In this document: piece by piece, positions 8,146 to 15,731 of the stretch
Position numbering within the stretch: the first letter of the stretch is position 1
How the letters are laid out: each line of letters begins with the position of its first letter
Source of the DNA: Mycobacterium sp. NBC_00419
Lineage (GTDB): Bacteria; Actinomycetota; Actinomycetes; Mycobacteriales; Mycobacteriaceae
DNA length: 64,000 bases
Direction: 5' to 3'
Assembly: GCF_036023875.1 (NCBI RefSeq)
Contig: NZ_CP107931.1
Location: forward strand, 806,001 to 870,000
Program-made: the position numbers and the translations under genes
Notes under the pieces: model-generated
Databases searched by the model: none
Told to the model about the DNA's origin: nothing
Seen by the model: the letters and a program-made list of their open reading frames with translations, nothing else

Positions 8146-9381
8146 CTAGTTGCCCTGCCCACCCCGGCCCAGTGACGCCAGATCGGCCACCGGGTCGGCA
8201 CGGTTGATCAGCCAGTCACCGAGGATGCGGGCTTTGTAGACCCGCGGATTGTGCGAAGCCAAGGTCCGCGCGTTACGCCAATGCCGGTCCAGCCCCAGCT
8301 GTTCGGACACCGCTGAGGCGCCGAGCGCATCGAAGACGCGTGTGGTGGCCGACAGCGTGGCGGCGATGATGACCAGCTGCGCCTGGTCGACGGCGACCTC
8401 GGCGTCGATCAGGCGCTGACGGGCATCGGCGGGGTCACCGCTGATCCTGCCTTCGACGATCCGGTCCAGGGAGCGGCTGCTGCGCGCGAGTGCGGATTCC
8501 GCCGCGAACACATCCGCCGAGACCTCCCCGATCACCTGAAGCAGCTGGGGGTCGGCGGCCGGTACCGGCGTCAGGCCCTGCGGATAGTTCCTGATCCGCT
8601 CGGTCAATGCCGTCGATCCGTCCCGCAGTGCGGCTTTGGCGATTCCGGTCAGCACCGAGTGCATCGCGTTCTGGTAGAAGTGGCCCTGATAACTGAACCG
8701 ATCAGTAGCCGGGAACACGTCCCCGCGATCGGCGCGCGCACGGTCGTAGCGTGCCGTACCGCTGGCGGTGGTGCGCTGACCGAAACCCTTCCAGTCGTCG
8801 ATGAGGGTGACCCCGGTGTCGTCGCTGCGGACCAGTGCCGTCAGCAGCTCACCGTCGTCGCCGCGCCCGAGGACATCGAGCCAGTCCGCGTAAAGGCTGC
8901 CTGTCGCATAGTATTTCGCGCCACTGACCAGCCAGTGGTCGTCCTCGGCGGTGATGGTCGTGGTGAGGTTGGCCAGTGGAACATTGTTGGCCTCGGTCCA
9001 TCCGCCGCCGACGAACTCACCGCCGAGGAAACGTTTGATCCAGGTGTCGTTGCCGTCGGTGACCGAGGCGTTGAGCCTGTCCTCGACGAAGGCCAGATGG
9101 TTACGCCAGATGTGGGCGACGTTGGCGTCGGCCTCGGCCAGGTCCGCGAGAAGCAGGAACGTCTGCTCCAGGGACGCACCGAACCCGCCGTTGGCAGCCG
9201 GAATACGGATGGTTCCGAAGCCGGCGTCGTTGAGCCAGCGAACCTGCTCGTAGGGAAACACCCGGTCGCGTTCACGTTCGACGTTTGCCTCGGCGATCTT
9301 GTCGAAGATCGGGCCGAACACCGAGGACAGCCCGGTATCCGAGGCCGTCGGAACCGCCAGGTAGGTCGTGGATTCGGTCAT
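8146..9381 (-). CDS. Second SfnB-family (DszC-like) flavin oxidoreductase
   Basis: A 411-residue acyl-CoA-dehydrogenase-fold protein. It shares with the copy at 2750-3982 the core KYYATGSLYADW motif and the C-terminal LDRHWRNARTLASHNPRVYK stretch. The sequences otherwise differ widely, so the two probably act on different substrates. It belongs with SfnB/DszC-type monooxygenases that need reduced flavin from a separate reductase; none is encoded nearby. The ATG at 9381 overlaps the stop of the upstream GNAT gene as ATGA (9378-9381), so synthesis of the acetyltransferase and the oxidoreductase is coupled. This tight pairing suggests successive steps on one substrate, for example N-acetylation followed by oxidation at or near sulfur (inference). 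Confidence 0.8.
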   Translation of the reverse strand: MTESTTYLAVPTASDTGLSSVFGPIFDKIAEANVERERDRVFPYEQVRWLNDAGFGTIRIPAANGGFGASLEQTFLLLADLAEADANVAHIWRNHLAFVEDRLNASVTDGNDTWIKRFLGGEFVGGGWTEANNVPLANLTTTITAEDDHWLVSGAKYYATGSLYADWLDVLGRGDDGELLTALVRSDDTGVTLIDDWKGFGQRTTASGTARYDRARADRGDVFPATDRFSYQGHFYQNAMHSVLTGIAKAALRDGSTALTERIRNYPQGLTPVPAADPQLLQVIGEVSADVFAAESALARSSRSLDRIVEGRISGDPADARQRLIDAEVAVDQAQLVIIAATLSATTRVFDALGASAVSEQLGLDRHWRNARTLASHNPRVYKARILGDWLINRADPVADLASLGRGGQGN

Positions 9382-10367
9382 GACTGCGTCCCCGTGGAAT
9401 CGATGCGATAGGCCGACTGATGCGACACCGTGGCATAGCCGAGGCGCCGGTAGAGCAGGTGCGCCTTGCTGCGGTTGTTGATATCGGTGCCCAGTGACGC
9501 GGCGGTCAGACCGCGCCGCAACGCGGCCAGCCATATCTTGCGCAGCAGAAGTTCGCCGATGCCGTGCTTACGCAGGTCGGGCCGGACTCCGATGTAGTCG
9601 GTGTGGGCAGTGCGCTCCTCGCCGGGCGCTGTCCCCGAGGTGTACGTGGAGCCCAGCACATAGCCGACGACCTCGCCGCGGTCGTCGAGGGCGGCATTGC
9701 TGAAATCCGGTGCGAATGAGCGGCTGTGAATATGGTGCTGCCAGTCCTCGGGTGTCTTCGACATGTTCCCGAAGTGCTCCAGGAAGGTCAGGTGCTGCAG
9801 CTCGCGCACCTGTTCGCCCAGACCGCGGCTGACGATCTCGGGCCAGCCGATCACCGCGATGCCCGGAATGCCGGCCTGCGCCAGCGCATCCCGATCCTCG
9901 TTGTGCAGCGGTTTGCGAACACCGACGAACTGAGCCTCCTGCACCGCCCCCCGCCGCTTGAGGGCATCGATCACGTCGGTCTGGTCATCACCGAGGATGA
10001 CGCGGAAGAACGACCCCGGGATGCCGGGCGCTTCGCGTTCGAAGCGGTGCACCGTCAGACCGACGACGTCGTCGACGATGTCGGAGGGCACCTCGCTGTC
10101 GAAGACGAAGTCACCTAGGAGCTCGGGTTGTTCGCCGTGCGGGTGGTGTACGGCGGCATACCCGCGGATCCGGGCGCCACTGTCCCGGACCACGCGCGTC
10201 TGGAAGGCCCCGTCCAGCTGCTCGGCCACATCACGGGAGTCGGCGGCGAACTTGCGGCCGCCCAGCCCGGGGGTGGTCGCCAGAAAGTCGGCGATCAGCG
10301 GATGGTCGACGGAGGCGACCGGGTCGACCGACCAACTGCCGGTCACCGAGATGTCGAGCAGTGTCAT
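9378..10367 (-). CDS. Tandem-GNAT N-acetyltransferase (mycothiol-synthase-like architecture)
   Basis: A 329-residue protein with two GNAT folds in tandem. The N-terminal half is degenerate. The C-terminal half carries the acetyl-CoA motif region HTDYIGVRPDLRKHGIGELLLRK and later LGTDINNRSKAHLLYRRLGY. This two-domain arrangement resembles mycothiol synthase MshD and plant-type tandem GNATs, but local context points to another substrate. The ATG at 10367 has a good AGGAG site and overlaps the stop of the 55-residue gene upstream as ATGA. Its own stop overlaps the start of the SfnB-like gene. An amino-acid permease begins the operon, so acetylation of the amino group of an imported amino-acid-like compound is the simplest reading. 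Confidence 0.75.
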   Translation of the reverse strand: MTLLDISVTGSWSVDPVASVDHPLIADFLATTPGLGGRKFAADSRDVAEQLDGAFQTRVVRDSGARIRGYAAVHHPHGEQPELLGDFVFDSEVPSDIVDDVVGLTVHRFEREAPGIPGSFFRVILGDDQTDVIDALKRRGAVQEAQFVGVRKPLHNEDRDALAQAGIPGIAVIGWPEIVSRGLGEQVRELQHLTFLEHFGNMSKTPEDWQHHIHSRSFAPDFSNAALDDRGEVVGYVLGSTYTSGTAPGEERTAHTDYIGVRPDLRKHGIGELLLRKIWLAALRRGLTAASLGTDINNRSKAHLLYRRLGYATVSHQSAYRIDSTGTQS

Positions 10368-10531
10368 TTCTTACTCCTCGGCGGCGGGACCGAGATACCC
10401 ACCAACGTTGCTTCGTTGAGCCAGCTCAGCTCGATGCTCTCCGGTTGCGGCACCTCACGCGGAGGCGTTGCGGCAGCGAGCCATCCGGTACGGATAGCGG
10501 AGAAGAACAGTCGGGATCTGCCGCCGCTCAT
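10364..10531 (-). CDS. 55-residue microprotein between permease and acetyltransferase
   Basis: A small gene of 55 codons plus stop. It opens with an ATG that overlaps the permease stop as ATGA (10528-10531) and ends with a TGA that overlaps the GNAT start as ATGA (10364-10367). It therefore fills the whole space between its neighbours. The product starts MSGGRSRLFFSAIRTGWL, has a Pro-rich middle (TPPREVPQPE), then IELSWLNEATLVGISVPPPRSKK. It has one short hydrophobic stretch at most, no cysteine and a basic C-terminus. I recognise no family. Double translational coupling argues that it is translated; possible roles are a permease or enzyme subunit, or a coupling spacer peptide. Confidence 0.6.
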   Translation of the reverse strand: MSGGRSRLFFSAIRTGWLAAATPPREVPQPESIELSWLNEATLVGISVPPPRSKK

Positions 10532-12072
10532 GGCGCCACCACCTGCTTGTCGCGGTCGTCGTCCTGCTTAGCCGCCTCGTCCTGCGTGGGTGCCTCCTCG
10601 GCGAGCACCTCGAGGATGCCCTCGTCGATCAGCCGCTGCTGTTCGGCCGCCGACAGCGTCTGGATGGTGCCCAGGCGGGCCGCCACCTCGGGGCGGGTCG
10701 TGCGCAGGTAGAAGTACCAGAGCAGACCGACCGCGAGCAGACCGAAGAAGACGAACGGCAAGATGTTGAAGGGGAACTCCGGGGCCGGGTAGAAGCTCGA
10801 GAAGATCACGTAGCCGATTCCGAGGGTGGCGGCCACCGACACCAGAAGACGGATGGTGGTGAGCGCATTGATCTTTCGTAGCCAGATCGGGGTCGCGATA
10901 GCTACCAAGAGATAACTGACCAGGAAGCCCCAGTTGGCCACGTAGGCACCGTAGACGTCGAACACCAGCCGGCCTACCGAGCTGAAAGTGGCGAAGACGG
11001 CGAACACCACTGCCAACGCGCTCACGATGGCGATGCCGACCCACGGGGTCTTGTACTTGGGGTGCACCCGGGTCAACGCGCGCGGAAGCGCTCCCTCATG
11101 AGCCAGGGTGAACAGCGCACGCGCAGCGGCGGTACTCACCGCCGTGACGAAGACGATATAGGCGATAGCCACTGTCGCACTGACGATGTGGTTCACCCAA
11201 CCCACGCCGGTGATGCCAGCCAACTGCGGGAGCACCGCCTTGTCACCATCGATCGCGTCGAAGTGCAGGACCTGGGGATAGGTGGTGAACAGGTAGAGCA
11301 CACCGATCAGCAGCACCACCCGCAGCAGCGAGCGGGCGATGTTCTGGTGTGCGTTCTTCGCTTCCGCGCCCAGCGCTGCGACGCTCTCGAACCCGGCATA
11401 GGCGCCGACAGCGGAGACCCCCGCCGCGATGGTCGCTCCCGAACTCAGATGGCTGAGGCTCCACTGCTCGGTGTCGAAACGCCAGCCGTAGCTGACGTAG
11501 GACGCCACGATGATCACCAGAATCGACGAGATCGCGATGACCTCGAAGATGAGCTCGTACTTCGCCGCGATGCCGACCCCCCGCAACGGTAGGTAGGTGG
11601 CGACAGCCACCACCACGACCACCAGCAGCAGACGGAACCAGCTGGCCTCAGAACCCAGACCGATCGACTCCAGGAACGCATCGAGGTAGAGCACTCCGCC
11701 CAGAGTGCCCGTGACGGAGAATCCGATGTAACCGATCAACAGGCTGAATCCTGCGGCGTAGGCGAATCCGGGGCCCAGACCGTTGCCCGCGTAGGTGCCC
11801 AAAGATCCGGTCGATACCGTCCGCTTGGCCTGAAAGCTGATGGTGATGGCGATCAGTACGGTCAACCCCAGACCGATCACCACCGCCCACGATGCGCCCT
11901 TGCCGGCCAACGCGAACAAGGAGAACGGCACGGAGGCGATCGCGACGCTGGGCGCCGCCGCGGCCAGGCCCTGGGCGAACACGCCCCAGGGGCCCAGGGC
12001 TTCTCGTTCCAAGCCGGTGGATTCGGCCGCCGTCAGCGGACGGCCACCGAGTCCGATGTGTGATGTGGACAT
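10528..12072 (-). CDS. APC-superfamily amino acid permease
   Basis: A 514-residue transporter with about 12 hydrophobic helices. The APC hallmark GPWGVFAQGLAAAAPS lies in helix 1 and a GAYAGFESVAALGAEAKN region in helix 6, the usual substrate-site helices. The C-terminus is a long charged cytoplasmic tail (EEAPTQDEAAKQDDDRDK). It would import an amino acid or related amine by proton or sodium symport. The start ATG at 12072 is preceded by AGAGAGG. It is the first gene of the run permease / 55-residue protein / GNAT / SfnB-like, all joined by ATGA overlaps, with the ABC exporter pair behind. A strong hairpin separates it from the two monooxygenase genes upstream, so it probably has its own promoter. 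Confidence 0.85.
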   Translation of the reverse strand: MSTSHIGLGGRPLTAAESTGLEREALGPWGVFAQGLAAAAPSVAIASVPFSLFALAGKGASWAVVIGLGLTVLIAITISFQAKRTVSTGSLGTYAGNGLGPGFAYAAGFSLLIGYIGFSVTGTLGGVLYLDAFLESIGLGSEASWFRLLLVVVVVAVATYLPLRGVGIAAKYELIFEVIAISSILVIIVASYVSYGWRFDTEQWSLSHLSSGATIAAGVSAVGAYAGFESVAALGAEAKNAHQNIARSLLRVVLLIGVLYLFTTYPQVLHFDAIDGDKAVLPQLAGITGVGWVNHIVSATVAIAYIVFVTAVSTAAARALFTLAHEGALPRALTRVHPKYKTPWVGIAIVSALAVVFAVFATFSSVGRLVFDVYGAYVANWGFLVSYLLVAIATPIWLRKINALTTIRLLVSVAATLGIGYVIFSSFYPAPEFPFNILPFVFFGLLAVGLLWYFYLRTTRPEVAARLGTIQTLSAAEQQRLIDEGILEVLAEEAPTQDEAAKQDDDRDKQVVAP

Positions 12073-12110
12073 GATGTTGCCTCTCTGAACCCGGCGTGTA
12101 TCACCGACGC

Positions 12111-12133
12111 CACGCAAGCGCCTGGCACGCAAG
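12111..12133. repeat. Direct repeat in permease leader region
   Basis: The octamer cacgcaag occurs at 12111-12118 and again at 12126-12133. The two copies are 15 bp apart start to start, 40-60 bp upstream of the permease ATG. Spaced direct repeats in a promoter region can be regulator sites; no regulator can be named. Confidence 0.35.
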
Positions 12134-12161
12134 GGTTTTACTTATTGTTGATGTGACAGTT

Positions 12162-12188
12162 ACGGTGCCGGAAAGACTTCCGGACCGT
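12162..12188 (-). terminator. Hairpin downstream of the monooxygenase pair
   Basis: An 11-bp stem with one bulged base and a 4-nt loop begins just after the TAA of the 12192-13583 gene. Its core is CCGGAA...TTCCGG extended by ACGGT/ACCGT. There is no T-run, as is common for mycobacterial terminators. It would separate the two monooxygenase genes from the permease operon. Confidence 0.5.
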
Positions 12189-12191
12189 CAG

Positions 12192-13583
12192 TTATCGAAT
12201 CGCCGAGATTCTTTTGCGGTATGCCGAGCCAGGATGGTTATCCGGAAGGTACGCGGATCCTGACGGGAAAATCCTCTGGCGCAACGTTTCTCCAGAATCC
12301 GAACCGACCAGACCCCGGCGCCGCAGCTCCGGCACAAGGTACTCGGCGACATCGGCGAAGCTGCCGGGCGTGACGTGGTAGGCCACGTTGAACCCATCGA
12401 TGCCGGTGCGATCGGCATAGTCCGCAAGGCCGTCTGCAACGGTGCCCGGATCCCCCACAAACAGCGGACCGCCGAAGCCGCCGAGCTTTCCGACATAGTC
12501 GCGCAACGTGATTTGCTGACGTAGTGCGGGATTATCCGGGTCGTTGACGGTGGACAGGATCGAGCGACACGCATCGGTGTCGAACTCCTCGATCGGCCGG
12601 TCGACACCATAGGTCGACCAGTCCACCCCGGTCAGTGCGGACAACAGCACCAGCCCGCCCTCGAGATCGGTGTAGCGCGACAGCTCGTCAGCCTTGGCCT
12701 GCGCGGCCCGTGCCGTGCTGTCGACGACGATCTCGACCGACGTCAGCAACCGCACCGAGTCCGGCGCACGCCCGTGTTCGACCGCCCGGCGCCGGACGTC
12801 ATCGACACGCGACCGGACGACATCGGGCCGAGGGTCCGACAGGAACACCAACTCGGCGTTGCGGGCGGCGAATTCGCGTCCCGCCGTCGACGAGCCGGCC
12901 TGGAAGAGCACCGGCGTGCGCTGCGGTGAGGGCTCGACGAGATGTGCTCCCGGGACGCTGAAGTAGCGGCCCTCGTGCTCGATCGGATGAACCTTGTCGG
13001 GGTCGGTGAACACACCGCGCGCGGCATCGCGCACCACCGCTCCGTCCTCCCACGATCCCTCCCACAGCTTGTAGGTGACGTCCAGGAACTCCTGGGCGAT
13101 GGCATAGCGCTCGTCGTGCGGAATCTGACGCTCGCGGCCGAGGATGTTGCGCGCGGCGCTGTCGAGCAGCGAGGTGACGACGTTCCAGCCGATGCGCCCG
13201 CCGGTGAGGTGATCGAGCGTACTGAACTTGCGGGCCAGCAGGTACGGACTCTCATAGGTCGTGGAGACCGTGATGCCAAACCCGAGGCGGGTGGTCGCCG
13301 CGGCCATCGCGGAAACCGCGAGCAGCGGATCGGTGACGGGGGTCTGCACCCCGTGGGCCAGCGCGGCCCGCGCACTGCCACCGAACACGTCGAGCTGGCC
13401 GACGGCGTCGGCGACGAAGAGCAGATCGAAGCCCCCGGTGTCCAGCAGCCGGGCCAGATCCACCCAGTAGTTCAGGTCGGTGTAGTGCGCGGTGCGATCC
13501 GCCGGATGGCGCCACAGGCCAAAGTTTCCGTGCGACACCGTCGACATGGTGAAGGCCGACAACACGAACGGTGCGCGGCTCAT
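12192..13583 (-). CDS. NtaA/DmoA-family FMN-dependent monooxygenase (LLM class)
   Basis: A 463-residue luciferase-like monooxygenase of the nitrilotriacetate monooxygenase A / dimethylsulfide monooxygenase / DszA group. The N-terminus has HGNFGLWRHPADR and a FDLLFVADAVG strand; mid-protein shows the family stretch LDHLTGGRIGWNVVTS, and later PVLFQAGSSTAGREFAARNAE. These enzymes are oxygenases of a two-component system that take FMNH2 from a separate reductase. They oxidise C-N or C-S bonds of small molecules. The ATG at 13583 overlaps the stop of the upstream gene of the same family as ATGA, so the two are coupled and may form sequential steps or a heteromer. Confidence 0.85.
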   Translation of the reverse strand: MSRAPFVLSAFTMSTVSHGNFGLWRHPADRTAHYTDLNYWVDLARLLDTGGFDLLFVADAVGQLDVFGGSARAALAHGVQTPVTDPLLAVSAMAAATTRLGFGITVSTTYESPYLLARKFSTLDHLTGGRIGWNVVTSLLDSAARNILGRERQIPHDERYAIAQEFLDVTYKLWEGSWEDGAVVRDAARGVFTDPDKVHPIEHEGRYFSVPGAHLVEPSPQRTPVLFQAGSSTAGREFAARNAELVFLSDPRPDVVRSRVDDVRRRAVEHGRAPDSVRLLTSVEIVVDSTARAAQAKADELSRYTDLEGGLVLLSALTGVDWSTYGVDRPIEEFDTDACRSILSTVNDPDNPALRQQITLRDYVGKLGGFGGPLFVGDPGTVADGLADYADRTGIDGFNVAYHVTPGSFADVAEYLVPELRRRGLVGSDSGETLRQRIFPSGSAYLPDNHPGSAYRKRISAIR

Positions 13584-14887
13584 GCCGACCTCACCCGGCG
13601 CTGAGGTACCGGCAGACCCAGGTGATCACGCAGGGTCGTCCCGCTGTACTCGTGGCGGAACAGTCCACGCTTGCGCAACACCGGCACCACCTGTTCGACG
13701 AAATCGGCCAACTGTCCTGGCAATCCGGAATCGGCGAGCACGAAGCCGTCGGCCGCCCGGCCGACGAACCACGCCTCGATCTCGTCGGCGATCTGCTCGG
13801 GGGTGCCGGCCACCCGGGCGCCCCACCCGTTGATCGTGCGATACAGGAACTCCCGAACCGATGCAGAGTCGGCGGCCAGTGCCCGATATCCGGCCAGGGC
13901 CGTCTGGTGGGTCTCGGTGCTGGCGGGGAACGCGGAGTCGGGAACCGGCCCGTCCAGATCGGCACAGGTGACGTCGACGTCCACTTCGAGCAGCCAGCCC
14001 GCCTGGTATTCGGGACTGAAGTAGTCGAACTCCGCCTGCTGCAACCGCCGAACCTCGTCCTCTGTCGAGCCGACGAGGACCCGCAGCGACGGGGTGACGA
14101 GCGGCGCCTGGGCGCGACCCTGCCGACGGGCCTCGGCCTGGATCTGCCGGTAGAACTCCTGGCCGCGGGAGATGGTGCCCTGCCCGGTGAAGATCACCTC
14201 GGCATGCCGGGCGGCGAACTGACGCCCCCGCGGCGACGAGCCCGCCTGGAAGATGACCGGCTGACCCTGCTCCGAGCGCGCCGCACCCAGCGGGCCACCG
14301 ACTTGGAAGTGCCGACCGCGGTGATTGGCTACCTGGATTGCGTTGACGTCGTTGAAGATTCCGCTCCGGCGATCTTCGACGATCGTCTCCTCACCCCAGC
14401 CGTCCCACAGTTTCTTGACGACCTCGATCGCCTCGTCGGCGATGTCGTAGCGCTCGTCGTGATCCACCACCCCGCGGTCACTGAAGTTGTCTGCCGCGGC
14501 GCGGGCGAAGCTGGTGACCAGGTTCCATCCGGCCCGGCCGCCGCTGAGGTGATCCAGTGAGAGCAACTGGCGGGCAAGGTGATACGGGTGGGCGAGAGTA
14601 GCCGATCCGGTCACCACCAGGCCGATGCGCTCGGTCACCGACGACAGTGCCGCGGTGGCCGTCAATGGTTCGAAGTCCTCAGTTGTCTTGTAGGCCCAGG
14701 TCGCCGGCGGGCCGAAGTTCAGGCCGTCGGGGAAGAAGAGAGCGTCGAAAGTACCCTTCTCCGCGGTGCGAGCACGTTCGATCAGGCCGCGACGGACCGC
14801 CGCCGTGCTGTTGTCGATATCAGGATGGCGCCACGGGCCCGCGGAGCGGGTGCTACCGAAAGCCAGCAGGTGCACTTCTCTGGACAC
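13580..14887 (-). CDS. NtaA/DmoA-family FMN-dependent monooxygenase (LLM class), first of pair
   Basis: A 435-residue paralogue of the downstream gene, recognisable by GPWRHPD near the N-terminus, LSLDHLSGGRAGWNLVTS mid-protein and PVIFQAGSSPRGRQFAARHAE. It belongs to the same FMNH2-dependent oxygenase family (NtaA, SnaA, DszA, DmoA, Bacillus CmoJ). The GTG at 14887 has no ribosome site, but a -10 box TAACCT lies exactly 6 nt upstream, which supports a leaderless transcript from that base. It heads the two-gene operon ending at the hairpin at 12162-12188. The substrate is not predictable; sulfones, alkyl-sulfur amino acids and aminopolycarboxylates are all oxidised by this family. Confidence 0.85.
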   Translation of the reverse strand: MSREVHLLAFGSTRSAGPWRHPDIDNSTAAVRRGLIERARTAEKGTFDALFFPDGLNFGPPATWAYKTTEDFEPLTATAALSSVTERIGLVVTGSATLAHPYHLARQLLSLDHLSGGRAGWNLVTSFARAAADNFSDRGVVDHDERYDIADEAIEVVKKLWDGWGEETIVEDRRSGIFNDVNAIQVANHRGRHFQVGGPLGAARSEQGQPVIFQAGSSPRGRQFAARHAEVIFTGQGTISRGQEFYRQIQAEARRQGRAQAPLVTPSLRVLVGSTEDEVRRLQQAEFDYFSPEYQAGWLLEVDVDVTCADLDGPVPDSAFPASTETHQTALAGYRALAADSASVREFLYRTINGWGARVAGTPEQIADEIEAWFVGRAADGFVLADSGLPGQLADFVEQVVPVLRKRGLFRHEYSGTTLRDHLGLPVPQRRVRSA

Positions 14888-14893
14888 CTTGGC

Positions 14894-14899
14894 AGGTTA
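14894..14899 (-). promoter_or_regulatory. -10 box of leaderless monooxygenase promoter
   Basis: TAACCT on the minus strand (TANNNT), ending 6 nt before the GTG at 14887. It predicts transcription starting at the start codon of the monooxygenase pair. Confidence 0.5.
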
Positions 14900-14966
14900 G
14901 AACCCCTTGGTGCGCAGGCGCATCGGTTAAACCCGCCACGAACTGAACTGTCCGGCAACCACGCGG

Positions 14967-15683
14967 CTACTTCTTCTTGGCGGCGTTCTGCAGCATCGTG
15001 GTGACAATGCTCTTGGCCTCGTCGCCGATCGAGTCGCTGCACGCCCAGGCCTCCACGATCAGATTGGCGCCGGCGGCCATCGCGTGCTGGCAACCCCATC
15101 CCCCGGCGTCCTGCTGTTCGGCGCTCTGCGTCAGGACATCGCCACCGGTGTCGGCCGGACCGATGTCCCATGTCGAGTGGACCTCGTCATGGTCGATGTC
15201 GATCGAGGTGTTCTCACACGTGCTCCAGGTCGAGCGTGACTGCTCCAGGAACGTCTGCGCTTTGTCCGAGTTCGGGTAGAGCACGGCGATCTGCTCCACC
15301 CAGTGTTCGTTGTCACCGGTGGGCTCCTGCAGGACCTCGTCGCGCACCGCGGTCCAGTCGCTGCCCTTGTAGACCAGCTCCTCGGCACCGTAGATGGCCC
15401 CCAGGCAGTCCAGATCGGATACCGCGTCGGAGTTGTCGCTCATCTCCTCGGTGGACCCGCCGCCGCGGATGCCCGTGGCACCCATGATGCCGTTGATCTC
15501 CCCGTCGCTGAGCAGGACCCGGCCCAGGTCGGACTCCTTCAACTCGGGCAGGTTGGCCGGGGACACCCCGCCGCCTTGCGCCCGTATCGCGGTTCCCTGC
15601 ACCGTCGAGGCGCATCCGGACAGCAGGGCACCGATGACAAGAGCGGTACACACCGCGGGAACGGGGCGGATCACACCGGCCAT
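14967..15683 (-). CDS. PknH-like sensor-domain lipoprotein (LppR-type)
   Basis: A 238-residue lipoprotein. Its signal peptide ends in the lipobox LLSGC, with Cys24 followed by ASTVQGTA, and a secreted domain of the PknH-extracellular / LppH-LppR kind carries well-spaced cysteines (DLDCLG, WSTCEN, GWGCQH, AWACSD). The last two pairs suggest two disulfides, as in the PknH sensor domain. It would be anchored on the outer face of the membrane. The ligand is unknown. It lies 48 bp downstream of a second lipoprotein of the same type and both follow lepA, matching the position of lppR (Rv2403c) beside lepA (Rv2404c) in M. tuberculosis. It may be a tandem duplicate. Confidence 0.8.
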   Translation of the reverse strand: MAGVIRPVPAVCTALVIGALLSGCASTVQGTAIRAQGGGVSPANLPELKESDLGRVLLSDGEINGIMGATGIRGGGSTEEMSDNSDAVSDLDCLGAIYGAEELVYKGSDWTAVRDEVLQEPTGDNEHWVEQIAVLYPNSDKAQTFLEQSRSTWSTCENTSIDIDHDEVHSTWDIGPADTGGDVLTQSAEQQDAGGWGCQHAMAAGANLIVEAWACSDSIGDEAKSIVTTMLQNAAKKK

Positions 15684-15731
15684 TGTCCCCCGGCCGGAGG
15701 TTTCCTGTGCGCCTTCCGGGGCGATCCGCGA

